From: Pelomyxa schiedti
Lineage: Eukaryota > Evosea > Pelobiontida > Pelomyxidae
Length of the DNA stretch: 51,030 bases
Assembly: GCA_020536535.1 (NCBI GenBank)
Contig: JAHLWZ010000450.1
Location: forward strand, 11,426 to 62,455
Reading direction: 5' to 3'
In this document: positions 11,081-25,200 of the stretch, in pieces
How the letters are laid out: each line of letters begins with the position of its first letter
Numbering within the stretch: the stretch's first letter is position 1
The notes under the pieces: generated by a model
What the model was told of the DNA's origin: nothing
The model's database searches: none
Seen by the model: the letters and a program-made list of their open reading frames with translations, nothing else
Position numbers and translations under genes: made by a program

Positions 11081-11434
11081 ATTCCATGTGTACTGCCCTG
11101 TGCATCTGCGGCCCAGATAGAGACCCGAGAACCGAAACCCATTTTAGGATGGTTGTCGACTTCTCCTTCTCATCATAGAGCAGGAAAGAAAACGGTTAGG
11201 GAAATTTCATCCCGCGAAGTCACGTTACATAAAATACGTTGAGTGTTGTCCAACCGCTTTTACGTAAAAGCAAACATCAAAACTCGTTTTTTCTTCAAAC
11301 AGCGTTGTACTTTTTATTCCAATGGATTTGCATTTTTGTTAAACAAACAAACAGCTTCAACAAACAAGGCACCTAACTAGGAGAATATAATTCGTGTGGT
11401 CCTGGGGCTCTTTGTTGGGAAATTACAATTCCTG
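11081..11434 (+). other. Intergenic, upstream of receptor kinase gene
   Basis: No coding exon supported. It is AT-rich, with a CAAACAAACAAAC run near 11341. It presumably contains the promoter of the receptor kinase, but no defined element was recognised. Confidence 0.45.
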
Positions 11435-14400
11435 ATGTCTCTTCGTCTGTGGCTCAGCTATTCTATTGTTGTTTGTGTCCTTCTTGGGTCTGTTAGTGCA
11501 GGAGGGAGTACGTTTTCTTCTTAATTATTACTTCACTCTTTTTCCTTGTTACCACTGAGTTTTCTTTTCATTTTTTGTTTTTTTGTTTGTTGTGTTTCTT
11601 TTCCCAATCACAATTCCCATTCACTTACTCTTATCCTGTATATATCTTTCAGTACTTGGGCTCAGTAGTATTTCGTCAGCAACAGAGGCTGCCACTGATG
11701 GATCAGAGCAAACTGTTATAAGTGGAGTGCTGTTACCCCTTCTGTCGGGATCATGCACAGTTCAGATAGGTGGACAACCTTGCTTTAATGCCCATGGTGA
11801 CACACTGGGTCTAAGTGTTACTTGCACTCCATCTCCTGGGGTTGGGACTTCTTTACTTGTAAACGTAGTTGGCTATGCTTCTGCTGCAGTGTTTTCCTAC
11901 AGAGGTTTTTCCAAACTATCTACCAACTAGTAGTGATCCTTATTCTGTTTACAGCGGCTTCAATTTCCTCTATTTCTGGGGGAAGCACAAGTGGGAATCA
12001 AAGAATTGTAATCTCTGGCTCCAATTTCGGGCCGAGCAGCACTTCAGGTAACCAAAAGCAGTTTTTGCTTTTTTGATTAGTGATTTCGTTTTGGTAGTCT
12101 CTGTAACCGTTGGAAGTGGGGCGTGTGGAGGGATCAATGTTTCTCAGGCTCATCATCAAATTACTTGCTATCCTCCAGAAGGTGTTGGGTCAGCCACCGT
12201 AACCCTTAAAGTGCCCTCAGGTGGTTCTCGTTCCACCACCTTTCAATATGTTTATCCAGGTTTTTCATATCATCCACCATTTTCAATTGGTGATACCAGT
12301 AGGTCCTACTATTAGTACGGCAACTGGTGTTAATACCAATGGCACTTTGACCACCATTTCTGGGACTAACTTTGGGCCTCTGGGAACACCTGTAACACTA
12401 TTGCACCCACTTTCTTTTGGTTCACTTATTGATGCAGGTTTCAGTTACAGTTCATGGGAGTGAGTGCAAGGGTGCTGCTGTTTCTTTTGCCCACTATGCG
12501 ATCTCTTGCACTGCTCCTGTTGGTGTCGGAACAAATCACAATGTTACTGTCACAGTTGCAGGAAAAACAGTCTCAGGCCGCATTCTTTCATACAACAGTA
12601 TAGACTCATTTTCCGAGTCACTACTAATACTTGTCTCCAAGAGCCACGGATCACTGCTGTGACGAAATCAGATACCGCTGCATCAAAGTTAATTAATATC
12701 ACAGGGGAAAATTTTGGGCCCATTGGCACCCCTGTTGAGGTATTAATCGATGGCGTATCCTGTCAAAATCCATCTGTTATTGTTGCCCACAGATTGGTGT
12801 CTTGCAAGCCACCTTCTGGATCAGGTAACAAAACTGGAAGGGCCAATCTTACCATTTTCTAAGGCTCGAATCACTCCGTGACAATACAAGTCGGTGGGCA
12901 ATGGTCGGACCCCCAGAATCTCTTCTCCTATTCCTGTACAGCCTCTTTTCGTTTCTTTAGCTCACAGAAAATGTAGCACCAATCATTACTTCTGTATCTC
13001 CTTCTGCAACATCAGGAGGGAGAATTACCATCGATGGAAACAATTTTGGACCACTTGGAACAAATGTTTGGCTTGATTGTTTTGGGATGAACTCATTGTA
13101 ATAGGTTTCTGTGCTTATTGCTGGAAAACCTTGTTTGGGGGCCTACATTGACGTTGCTCATACCAGGATATCTTGTACTGTGAATCAAGGAACAGGCACC
13201 AGCTATTCCACTTACGTAGAATTACCTGTGGGACAGCATTCCTTAGGGTGCCTTGCTCCAAATTCTTTTTCCTACCAAGGTTTATTTTCCAAGCTTCCTT
13301 CTTCACAACTTTGACCACTTCTAGCCCCTGTCGTACTTGGTTCCACACCTGTTGCAACAGACGGAATGGAGAGCACAGTTATTTTTGGGAATAACTTTGG
13401 TGCAATGGGAGGGAATTCAATTGTTTATATTAATAGCCAATTGTGCAATCAACCTGCCGTGTTATCTCACAATGTATTCTTCTTATTGTTATCTTCAGTT
13501 TGGTTACTGTTTCCATAGGCCATATCTTGTCTACCAAAGAAAGGAGTGGGCATGAACCAAACTGTTGTTGTACAAATTGATGGACAGTCTGGGTCAGCTA
13601 TGGCATTTAGCTACAAATGTTTTCCACCAACTTCTTTCCCTTTTACCATCAATATTCATTGGTTTATTACAGCACCCTCTTTGGCCTCAGCAACTGTTTC
13701 CAATAAGACAGCTATCATAACTGGCGATAATTTTGGTCCCCTAGATACTGTTGTTTCTGTTTTTATTGGCGATAAGCAGTGCTCTAGTGCCCGCGTATCT
13801 GTTGATTCCATTCAAATTCTTTGTACTCCAGCAGCGGGGACTATTGGTATTCCCACACAGTAACGTGAAGACTAACCACATGTAGGACCAGAAGTTTTTG
13901 TTTCACTGAGAAATCCTTCAGGTGGGTTCTGGGTCAATACTTCTGCCAGTATTTTTGTAGCCAATGCACCTACAATTAATTCCATCTCCCCCCCTCTCAC
14001 TACTGCTGGAAACTCTACGGTTTATCTTCTGTGGGAGGCTTCTTTTTCTGACAACCTCTAGGCAATACTGTATGGAGATCACCTGGGTGTGACAGGGGCC
14101 TCTATAAACATAACAATTGAGGGGGAAGAATGCCAGAATGTTATTGTATTGGAGAATGATACTGCTGTATCCTGTATTCCACCCGCTTTATGTGGGAAAA
14201 ACCTCGAACTGGTTATCAAAGTGGTGTCTCCTGGCCAAAGTAATATGACGACTGGGATCTCAAAATTGTTCTACTATCCCGGTTTGTCAAAATTTGTTAC
14301 CCTTCATTTTCATATTTTTTTAAGGTCCAGAAGTATTTTATGTATCTTCTGCAAGTACACAAGGTGGTTCAATTTTACTTCATGGGAAGAATTTTGGACC

Positions 14401-17400
14401 TCTAAATACCACATTGACTGTTCAGATCAACAACGAAGCATGTATTCATGCATCTGTAACAGTTCCACATACAGAGATCTCGTGTATTGCCCCAGCTGGT
14501 GTAGGGGCTCATCTTCCACTCTCTTTATGGGTCCCCGCCAGCGGCTCTCACTCTCAAACGTTCGGATCCCCAGTATTCAATTACAGCGGTACCTATCTCG
14601 TGTTTTCATTCAGTAGTTCTTTGACAATTGATCAGAGCCTAAAATAATCAATGCTACACAATCGGACACTGAAGGCAAAGATCCAACTTACATTAATGGT
14701 GAAAATTTTGGCCCTCTTGGTACTCGGGTGTCTGTCTTTATTGGCAATTACACCTGCGCAAATGCAACTGTCACTGTGGCACATAGACAGATTTCCTGCT
14801 ACCCTCCACCAGGAATAGGACAACTCCCTCTCAACCTCACCATTCTCTCCAATACTTCACAAAGTGCTGTTTCGACATTTCGCTATGCAGGTAACTACTT
14901 TTCATCCCTGCTCTTTTGAATAGCAGTAGTAAATAACATCTTAGGACCCAGCATTTCCTCTGGTTCAAGTTTCGCCACAATTTATGGTTTGCAGGCATAT
15001 ATTTATGGTCTCAACTTTGGCCCTCCAACAACAACAGTGTTTGTGACAATAAACAATCAGTCCTGTACTGGGGCCATGGTGATTTCTCACACAACCATAC
15101 AATGCACACCTCCCAGCGGGTCAGGCACCAACCTTAGCATAGTGGTATCAGTTGCTGCACAAGGTACTAGTGACTTTGTCTCAGATGGGAAGAATGCATT
15201 TTCCTACACATGTATGCACTTTGAAGTGCCAAAAATGTTTCTTAAAACTCGCAGATCCAAACATCATTTCGTGTGCACCTGTGGACACTGATGGCCAGAC
15301 AGCTACCAAGATCACAGGTCGTTATTTTGGCCCAATTGGGGGTAATGTTTCGGTGACAATCAACCACCTTCCTTGTACCAATGCAAGTGTCATCGAAGCT
15401 GATTCAGTAATAAGTTGCTATCCTCCACCTGGGGCCGGAAAGTTCCTGCTTGTAGTTGTTTCCTTTTTGTACAAGGCAGCTAATACAACAGGAAATGCAT
15501 CGGTTTTTTCTTACAATGGTGTGGCTTCCCCTTGGTTATACTGTTCTGAAACTCCATAGATCCTAGTCTTGGGAGTGCTACACATGTTGCAACAACCGGA
15601 ATCGAGGAATGCATCATAGTTGGAAACAATTTTGGGCCTGTTGGGACTAAGTTGGAAGTTTTCATTAATGGGACAAAGTGCCTGAACTCCTCCGTGTTGA
15701 ATCACACCCATATAAAGTGCTTTCCTCAAGCAGGAGTCGGTGCCAATCTTCCTTTATATGTTTCCGTGGCTTCGGATGACAACATTCCAGCTACTACATT
15801 ATCCAACGTGTTCTCCTTTACAAGTAGACGTGATTTTCTTTATCTTTGCTCACAGCCACGATTTCAGGCCCAACTATTACTTTGGCAACAAGCACTGACT
15901 CAAATTCTTCAACCCCAACATTCATCACTGGGAATAACTTTGGTCCCATTGGGTCCCCTCTTTCTGTATCAATTGGGGGCAAAGAATGTCTGCAGGCAAA
16001 GGTGGTTGTCCCTCACACACAGATTGAATGTTACCCGCCACTGGGAGTTGGAAGGAATATCTCCATTACCGTTACACTAGTTCCTGGATCGAGTAATGTG
16101 ATTAGCTGCAGTGCCCCCGTTTTTTCCTACAACTGTACACTGAGATATTTTTTTTTCTGCTTTAACAAGCATTTCAGTTCCTCAAGTGTCCACAGCCACC
16201 AGTGTAAATACTTATGAATATACAAAAACACGTGTAAGGGCAAATCTTCCTTTTCTACTTCTCATTCCCTTAGATTACTGGAAAAAATTTCGGACCTACT
16301 GGTACCTCTGTTGAGGTAACCATTGACTCTCTTCCTTGCACAGAAGCTGCTGTTCTATCAGATTCTGTGGTGGAATGTTATCCCCCTTCCGGGGTTGGTC
16401 GCGGTTAGTCTAGAAGTTACTCTCACAATTTCTTACTTTACTATAGCCCTATCTGTTTCTGTTGGGGTTGCCCGCCCAGGGCAACTCTTTTTCTCAAGCT
16501 CGGCCAAAGTGTTTTCTTTCAACTGTAGATTGCCTTATACTTGATTATAATTAAACTATCTCCTAGCTCCGAGTGCCTATTTTGCTAGCTCATGTGGCAC
16601 TGAGGGACGAGAGAATATAACAATCTATGGAAGCAACTTTGGCAAGAAAGATCTCAACACCTCTCTTTATGTGTTGATTGGTGGCAAACCGTGTTCTGAT
16701 GCATTTGTTTCTATGGACGATTTTCAGATTACTTGTGTTGCTCCAGCAGGTGTAGGGCAGGATGTTGAACTTGAGATATGGGTGCCCTGGGATCCAGAAA
16801 AGAACCAAACTTTTAATTCTTCAATATTTTCTTATACAGGTACTCTCAATCCCATGCAATTCTTTCTCATTTCAAAAATAGCGCCATCCGTCACTTTTGT
16901 TTCCTCAGCAAACACTGATGGCAACCAAGCTCTCTACATCGACGGAAAGAACTTTGGATCATGCAACATGTCCTCTAATATTGGGGTGACTATAGGCGAG
17001 TCTCCTTGCAGAAACATCAGTCTATTATGTACAACACCAAGGATTATATGCTATCCACCACCTGGCTTTGGAATTAGACCTTTGAAACTTTCCATTCCTT
17101 CAGATCCAGCACACTCACAAGAAGCAACTTCATACTTCTCATACAATCGTAAGAAGTGGGAACTCTGCATTCAGTGATTAATTCAATGATAGTTCCTGAA
17201 ATTCACAATGCATCTACAACTGATACTGATCCGCATAATGCAACTCTCATTTACGGAAGAAACTTTGGAACTGTGGATGCGAATATTAGTGTTATGATTG
17301 GTGGAAAAGCCTGCCAAGATGCATTCGTATATTTGGAGCACACTATAATTTCTTGTATTCCTGCCCCTGGATCTGGTCGTTTCATTGACGTTGAGGTTGT

Positions 17401-20400
17401 CATTAGGCAACCAATCCCACTCATCCTAAATAGGTTTGGATTCCAACTGGTTCCTCTCATTACACATCAAAAACAGCGTTTAGCTACAGTGGTATGAAAG
17501 ACTCTTTCCTTCTATCCTTCCTAATTGTTTTTGAATTACTTCCTTCTTGCAAAAGATCCAATTATTGACTTCATAACCCCTTGTTCAACTGCTGGCCAGA
17601 GTCCCGTTTTTATCAATGGATCCAACTTTGGCCCACTACTAACTAACGTGTCCGTCAAAATTGGTGGAGAGCTATGCCAGAATGCTTCTGTTACTATTCC
17701 TCATACTCAGATTATGTGTTATCCTCCGCCAGGAGTTGGCGCCAATATTGTTGTTCAACTATCAGTCCCCAGTAAGAAAACTGACACCAGTTATCCTATT
17801 GAGATTTCATCCCCAATTTTTTCCTATTCTCGTAAGCAGCCAAGTCTGCACTTCAGTAAAACTTATACCGTGCAGCTCCTTTGCTGTTGTCCACAAAGGG
17901 CTCTGGTACAGATGGGAGAAGAGAACTCAAAATTCTTGGTTCTAATCTTGGCCCTTTTGGTACAAATGTGTGTTTGCCCCACTGATTCCTTCATTTAGTG
18001 ATTTGTAACAGATGCTCGTTCTTGTAAATGGAGAGATTTGCGAGTCACCCAGAATAACACAAGAGCACGTGGAAATTGGGTGTTTTGCCTCTCCAGGCGT
18101 TGGAACAAATCTCCCTGTGACTGTTTTCATTCCAGCAACTGTCAGTGAAGCACAAAACTTTTCAGCCAATATTTTTTCTTATGACCGTAATCTCCTGCAC
18201 TGCCCCCCCTTTGACACTCACATGTTATTGTAGCTCCATTCATAAGTTACTCAACCCTTGGTGATACCACTGGGCTGGTCCCTGTTTCTATATTTGGCAC
18301 TGATTTTGGTCCGAACTTGACCATTATAAGTGTTACTATTGATGGAGTAGCCTGCAGTGCCTATGTCAAAACGCCTCACACAGAAATATCTTTTCTGCCG
18401 CCCGTTGGTGTTGGAAGTGATCATAATATCTCAGTTGCAGTTCCCGAAGGAGGTCAAATTGGATTGGGGATGTTTTCATACAAATGTATGTATTCATTGT
18501 GAATTTCCTTATGAAGTTTACTTTCTCTATAGACCCTCACATAAATTCAACAACTCGTGCTTCCACAACCGGACTTGAGAGGTATATCCCCTTTTCTCCT
18601 TTTCATCTAAGCTCAACAAAGAACGATAATAACTGGGGAAAACTTTGGTCCTTCCATAACACCAGTATTTGTGACAGTGGGAGGAGCTGAATGCATAAAT
18701 GCCACAGTAGTTGTGGATCACAAACAAATAGAAGTAGGCCTGTAAAATGACGATACCTTTTGTACTAATACTATTAATAGTGCTACCCTCCCCCCGGTGT
18801 AGGCTGTGGAAATACAGTTCAGGTATTCGTTCCGACTGGGTCGTCGCAATTCGGTTCCGCCACTTCTTTTTGTTATTCTGGCTAGTCTCCCTTTGAAAAC
18901 TTTTTCTTTTTCTGTTAATGCACCATTAGAGCCTGTCATTGACGATATTCCAGCAGTGCAAACACTGGGAGAAAGTATTATCATTAGTGTATGCAAGTTC
19001 CCATTTAGTCTCGATTTATTTGCATTAGGGTACAAACTTTGGACCTGGTGGTTCATTCTATAAAATAAGTGGTTTTGTGGATAACAGCTCTACGTTTATT
19101 GCGTCATGGTTAAATCAGAGTGCTATCATGGCTCCAATTCCTGCTGGTACTGGCCTGAACCACTTCATAAGAGTGCAAGTAAAAAATATTTACTCCAACA
19201 CTATTAAGCTGAACTATCAAGGTATACCACTTGATTCCCACAACTGTAACGTCCTCCTAGGTCCGGTCGTTTTATCAGCATCACCAACCAGCACTGCAGG
19301 AGATGAGTATACAAGAATTTCTGGTTCTAATTTTGGGCCTCTTGTCACGAATGTAAAACCCCGAGATACTGTACAAATACTAACCCATGAAGGTTTCAGT
19401 TACTATAAACGGTCAACCTTGTGAGGATGCACATGTCTCGCACCCAGGAGTAGAAATTTCCTGCTTGCCTTGTATGGGGATTGGTACAGGGAATCTTATT
19501 GAGGTATCATTTTGTAACACAAGAAATCAGCTTAGGTATCCACTAGATAATAATCCCAGCCAACTCAGAGAATTCCCAGTCTGCATCTGCAAATATATTT
19601 TCTTACCGGGGTAGGGAAGTTGTCTTATTTTCCATTTCACTTAAGATTCTTAGCGCCGTCTATTGAGTCAGTAGCAGTAACGAGTTGCACCAGTGGCACA
19701 TTAAATATTACTGGCTCAAACTTCGGTGCAAATGAATCCGAGATATCCATTTTAATTGGAGGGGAACGCTGCAAGGACACAGTTATGACAACATTCCATA
19801 CTGCATTGTCATGCAAGATTCCTCCAAAAGTGAAATCTGGAGATTCTGTTGTAGTAGTAGTTGCTTCTCAGGAAAGCAATCATGCCTCTTTGCCTTGTAC
19901 CAAGAAGCTCAACCTCCCTTTGGTGATAGGAGTTTGTGGGGGTGGTGCTCTCTTACTTGTTTCTTCGGCAGTTGTGGCTACTGCCTGCATTTGCTTTCGA
20001 AAGAGGTTCCAAAAACCACAAATGGTTATGCCTTCTAAAGGAAAGCAGGAGACATTATTTCCCAGGAGAGGTTCCAATGAATGATCTCTGGACAACAGAT
20101 GAGTCAAATGAAGACGTCTTTGATGAATCGAAGTCACTGTATACCCCCTTTCTTTCCAGACTTGTTTGTAATCCCCTGTAGGGCTGTGGAAAATGATGAC
20201 TTCATTCTTAACGTAAGTTTGCCATACATTCAAACCCCAAATAATCTACATTCAGGTGTCGATTTCCACTTTATCTTTTGGGCTTGGATCACACCGAGCC
20301 CCTGTGGATAAACAATTGGAAGAATCAATTGAATTGACCAACTATACCAAGAAACCCATCATTTATAAGTTCTATCCACCACCATCCAGAAAGATTGCAA

Positions 20401-22081
20401 TGTCCTTTAGTCCCCAGAGCGTTATCCTTGAACCGGTTAGTAATTTGACTCTTCATTTTTGTAACTTGGCGAAAAGATGGGTCAAGTTGACGTTCTTGTT
20501 ACATGCACTATGCTGTGTACGACATCAATATCAGGTTCTGTCACATTGGCTGCTTCATTTGGTTAGACGTCGAAGTTTTAGTGCCAATCCTTAATTGCAC
20601 TTGGATATCAGGTCGCAATTTTGGGGAGAAACCATTGCAGCATATTACTATCCCACTCACCTTAGAATCGAAGCTGTCAACGAAACTGGATCCTGACGAA
20701 ATTATTTTACATACTCCGGCTATTGGTAGGTACTTTGGGCATGCTATTCTTATTCTAACACCCAAAAACAGGTGAAGGTATATGTACAATCAAACTTGTA
20801 ACAAGTTATAATAATTATCAAAGGCTCTTTTGGATTTGTCTATAAGGGGGAGTGGCGTAGTCAAACTGTTGCTGTCAAGGTATTCTGAACTTAGATATCT
20901 AAATGATACATAAAATGTTTCAGATTCTCAAAAATCAGGAAAGTGCTACACAGGCAATGCATGACGAGTTTCTTCAGGAGGTGTGCCTATGATAACCTAG
21001 AAACGATCTAAAAATGAATAGATTCAAACATTGGAGTCATTCCGATGCCCACAGGTAATCATCTTCTGTAACCCGGGTTGGTACCCACGTCCTCTAGATA
21101 GTGAATTTCGTTGGTGCAATTCATATTAAGAAGAGGCTTGCCATATTAACAGTATGGATGAACATTCATGAAAACCCATTAAGAGAATTAGGAATTTATG
21201 GAACTGGGAAGTCTGTCACATGTGATTGAACACAATAAACTCACAATAAAGCAAAAATATAAAATTCTTTTGGACTGTGCACGTGGGATGAGCTACCTGC
21301 ACAAGGTTCTCATTCTCTCATCTTTGTGTTTTTTCTCATTTTTTTAGAGTGGCATTATTCACCGGTATCATTGAACTATTTTTTCCCCCGGTGTTCATTG
21401 TATGCAGAGACCTTAAAGCAGACAACATTCTACTCGCCACACTTGACACAAGTGCGGCAGTGTGTGCAAAATTAACCGATTTTGGAACAACACGAGATAT
21501 CACAACCTCAGCTGCCGATCTTCAGATGACCAAGGCAGTTGGGTGAGTAAATTCTATCCAAGTAAACAGTGATCTCACACACATTAGAACACCTGCATAT
21601 ATGAGTCCAGGTATATCCTAGGGGTAAGTAAATAAGGGATCTCATTTGATTGCAGAAATTCTACAAAATGCGCCCTACGACTTCTCCACTGACGTGTACA
21701 GTTTCGCCGTATTGTCTTACTTCGTATTCACAGAGAAGGGTACTCCTGTTTTTTTCCTTGTCAGTGTTCTTACAGCTTTTAGTCCCTTTCAGTGATTCTG
21801 AGTTCCGTGGTTCTTCTTGGAGTGAGTCACCCCTCCTTTAAATACAACCACTTAACCACTGTGCAGAAATTCTAGAGTTTGTAATTTCCGGGAAGGTATT
21901 TCTTTTTCTTTACTCTGGCACCAAAAACTAAACCCAACAAAAGAGGTTGACTTTGACAGAGAAAGTACCCAGTGATGCTGTTCCCTTGATAGGAAGTTGT
22001 TGGGCACAAGAACCATCCACAAGGCCAAAGTTTGACTCTGTCGTCTCCGCACTGGAGCCCCTTTTTGACAGCAGCACCTGA
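11435..22081 (+). CDS. Transmembrane receptor kinase: about 25 TIG/IPT domains plus cytosolic TKL-type kinase
   Basis: The ATG at 11435 starts a signal peptide (LWLSYSIVVCVLLGSVSA). The gene then encodes about 25 extracellular TIG/IPT immunoglobulin-like domains to about 19880, recognisable by NFGP, IGG.PC and CxPPxGVG motifs, with many N-glycosylation sites. A membrane span follows (LVIGVCGGGALLLVSSAVVA, about 19918-19980) with basic CFRKRF after it. Next comes a juxtamembrane beta-rich domain (ELTNYTKKPIIYKFYPPPSR) like the MSP/ASH-type domains of amoebal kinases. The kinase is complete: IGEGSFGFVYKGEW loop, VAVK lysine, HRDLKADN split by an intron at 21365-21407, DFG at 21478-21486, TPAYMSPE, and CWAQEPSTRPKFDSV near the end. 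It probably senses surface or cell-contact cues. Dozens of introns of 40-60 bases are present, and a few exon joins in the TIG array were not resolved. Confidence 0.9.
11660..19880 (+). repeat. Array of about 25 TIG/IPT domain-coding units
   Basis: Successive units of roughly 300 bp encode a TIG domain. Many carry introns at two fixed points: between domains just after the FSY strand, and inside the domain after NFGPxxT and before VSVTIGG. Some units have lost the internal intron. The pattern indicates growth by tandem duplication of exon pairs. Confidence 0.85.
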
Positions 22082-22174
22082 TAACAAAGCCACGAAACAA
22101 ATACAATAGACCAACACTAGAATCAAAACACAAAAAAAAAAGAGTGAGAGACTACCCACGAGGCAAATGAGAGG

Positions 22175-22180
22175 AATAAA
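22175..22180 (+). terminator. AATAAA polyadenylation signal of the receptor kinase gene
   Basis: AATAAA lies 93 bases after the kinase stop codon, about 58 bases before the convergent stop of the ankyrin/F-box gene. Confidence 0.6.
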
Positions 22181-22237
22181 ATAAGCGTTTCATTCTTCTT
22201 CAAATTGCTTGTTCTTCATTTGGGTGTATTCTATCTA

Positions 22238-25200
22238 CTAACTCCACCATCCACATTCATGCAAAAGCTCACCCCACATATCACAACAACCTCGGGCACT
22301 CTCTGCATACATATAGTAGTCCCGGAAGTACCGCACCTGTTGATTTTTAGCTTACTAGTTTGTCCGGGAGGTTTGATACATGTGCAGAGATATCCATCCA
22401 CAGAGTTGTTGGTGGCCGGTACCATATAAGGATTACATGTTTGAGACGGAGTATATCCTGTGCGTTCTGAGAATGTAGTAATCCTGTATCATTCATACCA
22501 TAAGGCCTGCCTTTCCCTGACAAATGAGATGTAGGGAGGGAGGCATGTGCGCCATGAAGCTCATTTCACCAATGTTGAAAACCACAGGGAGACTATTTTC
22601 CCACAGGCCATTAATTACTGCAATATTCTCTTGTAAAGGCTGAAGCCATTCCAAAGGGTCACAAGCAACTACAGTATCAATATTCCTTTTAATGACTGCA
22701 CACCAAACACCCTCTCCTGGTCGCATGATCTTTGTTTTTTTTTTTTTTTGGCTTAGCAAAAAACTCAGTGCCTTCCTTTGTAACCTTCAGCCAAGCTTCC
22801 CACTGATTACCTACTGCTATAGCCGCCAATCTCCAGTTCCTACACTGCTTATGAATTTTCGATCCATGAAAAAGTAGATACCTTATCATACTTGCTTCAT
22901 TGTCACCATACTTGAGAGCAACCCTAATAAAAAGGTAGTTGAGTTATAGCTGAGACAATTTACTCTACTTGCTGTATTGCTTTGCTTGCAAAGAAACGTC
23001 ATACCACTGTTTGCATGTGAGGGCACACGAGTTCAAATCGACAATATCCAAGAAACTAACTTGTTTATTGGGTTTCCTAAAAACGCAACTACTTTTGGCA
23101 AACCTGAAAATAACTTCAAGGCACGCATTGGGTAAAATTTGTTCAACCTGCGCTGTTGCTCTCTCTAGAACACCGCATGTTGATGCCAAATAATTGGCAC
23201 ACTCAGTAAATTGAGGAACGTGATAAAGAGCCACCTAGAGCCGTTGGAAAAGGAAATGAAAAGGAACCTTACTTCATGTGCTGTGAACTCTTTTTTATCA
23301 GGTGTGCGCTGTTGAGTGTTTAGTCCTTTCCCAACGAGCATCTTGAGAATGGATGGATCTTTATGATGGGCAGCTAAATGCACCAATGAGTATTTTGTGG
23401 AAGGGATGTTCCAGTCTATTTTTGCCTCTAATTCAGTAGCTATTCTGGTCACTACAGTCCCATGCCTAAATGCAAGGTGCAATGCCGTCCAACCAGATCC
23501 TGAAACGGCTGTAAGCAATTGAGGCCCAACTCCCCTTTCTGTCTCCCCAGAAACAATCATGTCCAAAACTTTTAAAGCAACAGTGGTATCTTGGAGACGC
23601 AGTGATAAATAAAGTTCATTCCGCCCAAGTATATCTGTATTCCCAAGCTGCACAGAAGGGTTGCTCAAGAGTGCTAGAGACACTGGAGTCTTATTGTTCA
23701 TAATAGACCTCATCAGTGGTGTTTCGTTTTTCTTGGATTTGGCATTCACTTGAGCTCCAATAAGACACAAAACCTCGACTGCCTCAGGGCTCAGTGCTTT
23801 GTGCAAGGGGGTCTCATTATCAGAATCGCGCACTTCCCCGACAGTTTTATGAATACTGGAAATAAGCTTAAGTAGCTTGATATCATCAATCGACACTACG
23901 AAAAAGAGAATTGGCAGAGGATCTGCACCACAACTCAGTAGTTTGAATAGAAGTTCATTATCAATGTCTTGATTGGATTTCCGCAAGGTACTACGTAAGG
24001 TTAAAAGCCGAGTCAATTGGAAAGGTCTACCATGTCAAAGCACTCTTCCCATCCTGATTAATATGATTCAAGTCAATACCTGGAATTTGTAATAGCCACT
24101 CTGCCACTGTTCGATTACCAACTATAATAGACTCCATGAGTGGAGTGTTGCCTTCCGAAGATATGGCATTTATATTCACCCCAACTTTTAATAGGACCTC
24201 CCCTGCTTCAACACTACGGATATAGTGGGCAAGCATTTTTCCTGAAGCATTGGGTAAATCTTCGATGACTCTGGCGGAAGATACAACAAATTTTAGCATA
24301 TCCACATTATCAGTTTCAACAATGTCATGGAGGGAACTACTGGGATTGACCCCAGCACGAAGTAGAACTCCAAATACATTGTAGTAATACTTCTGCATTT
24401 CTTCTGAGACCTGCAGCAATGAGTGTGCCCATTTCAGAGTCTTCATCTCAGAGGAAATGTATTGTAATGTAAGATTTTTTTCTTTGTCACTCACTCGAGT
24501 AGAGTTTGTAAGAGCTTCTATTGCAACAAGATTCTTGGTTATAACAGCATATCGGAGGGGTGAGTTGACATTGAGGTCAATGATAGGCGATTCTATAAAA
24601 ACTTGGAGCAGATCACTGGAGCAGTGGGCTTTTATGGCATAGTGCAGAGGTGATGCCGCAATCTCTGTGCTAAAGAGTGCAGGAGCAGCTGCCAGTAGAG
24701 TGGAAAGGCAAGGCAGGGATCGAGAACCTGAAATCATATGCTGAACTGGGGTGCGTCCATGCTTGTCTTCAGAGGTAAAAGCATTTGGTCCCATAAACTT
24801 TAAAAGTACTTCAAGGCATTTTGTTGAACCTATCTTTGTTCAATCAACAATGGAAATTCAACTTCTTAGATACAAGAGAAACTAGGTGAACAAGGTTGTA
24901 ACCATCTCTATTCTCCGTGAAAATAATCCCCTGTTTGGGCTCGGTACTAAGAAAAAAGGAACATGGCAAACCTGGGCTTTTTCCATGAGGTACCCTAACA
25001 GTTCTGCATTTTCAGATAGACAAGTTAAATGTAGCAAGCTGTTTTGTTTTGCATCTGAAGACTCAATTTCAGTTTTGTTGGCCTCTACTTTCATTCTTAC
25101 AAGAGCAGCGTTTCCTGTAATTGCAGCAAGTTTTGTCTTGAAAAGAAACTTAGTAATCACGAAGCAAGCTGTATTAAGAGTATACGTCGGTGCAGGGCAG

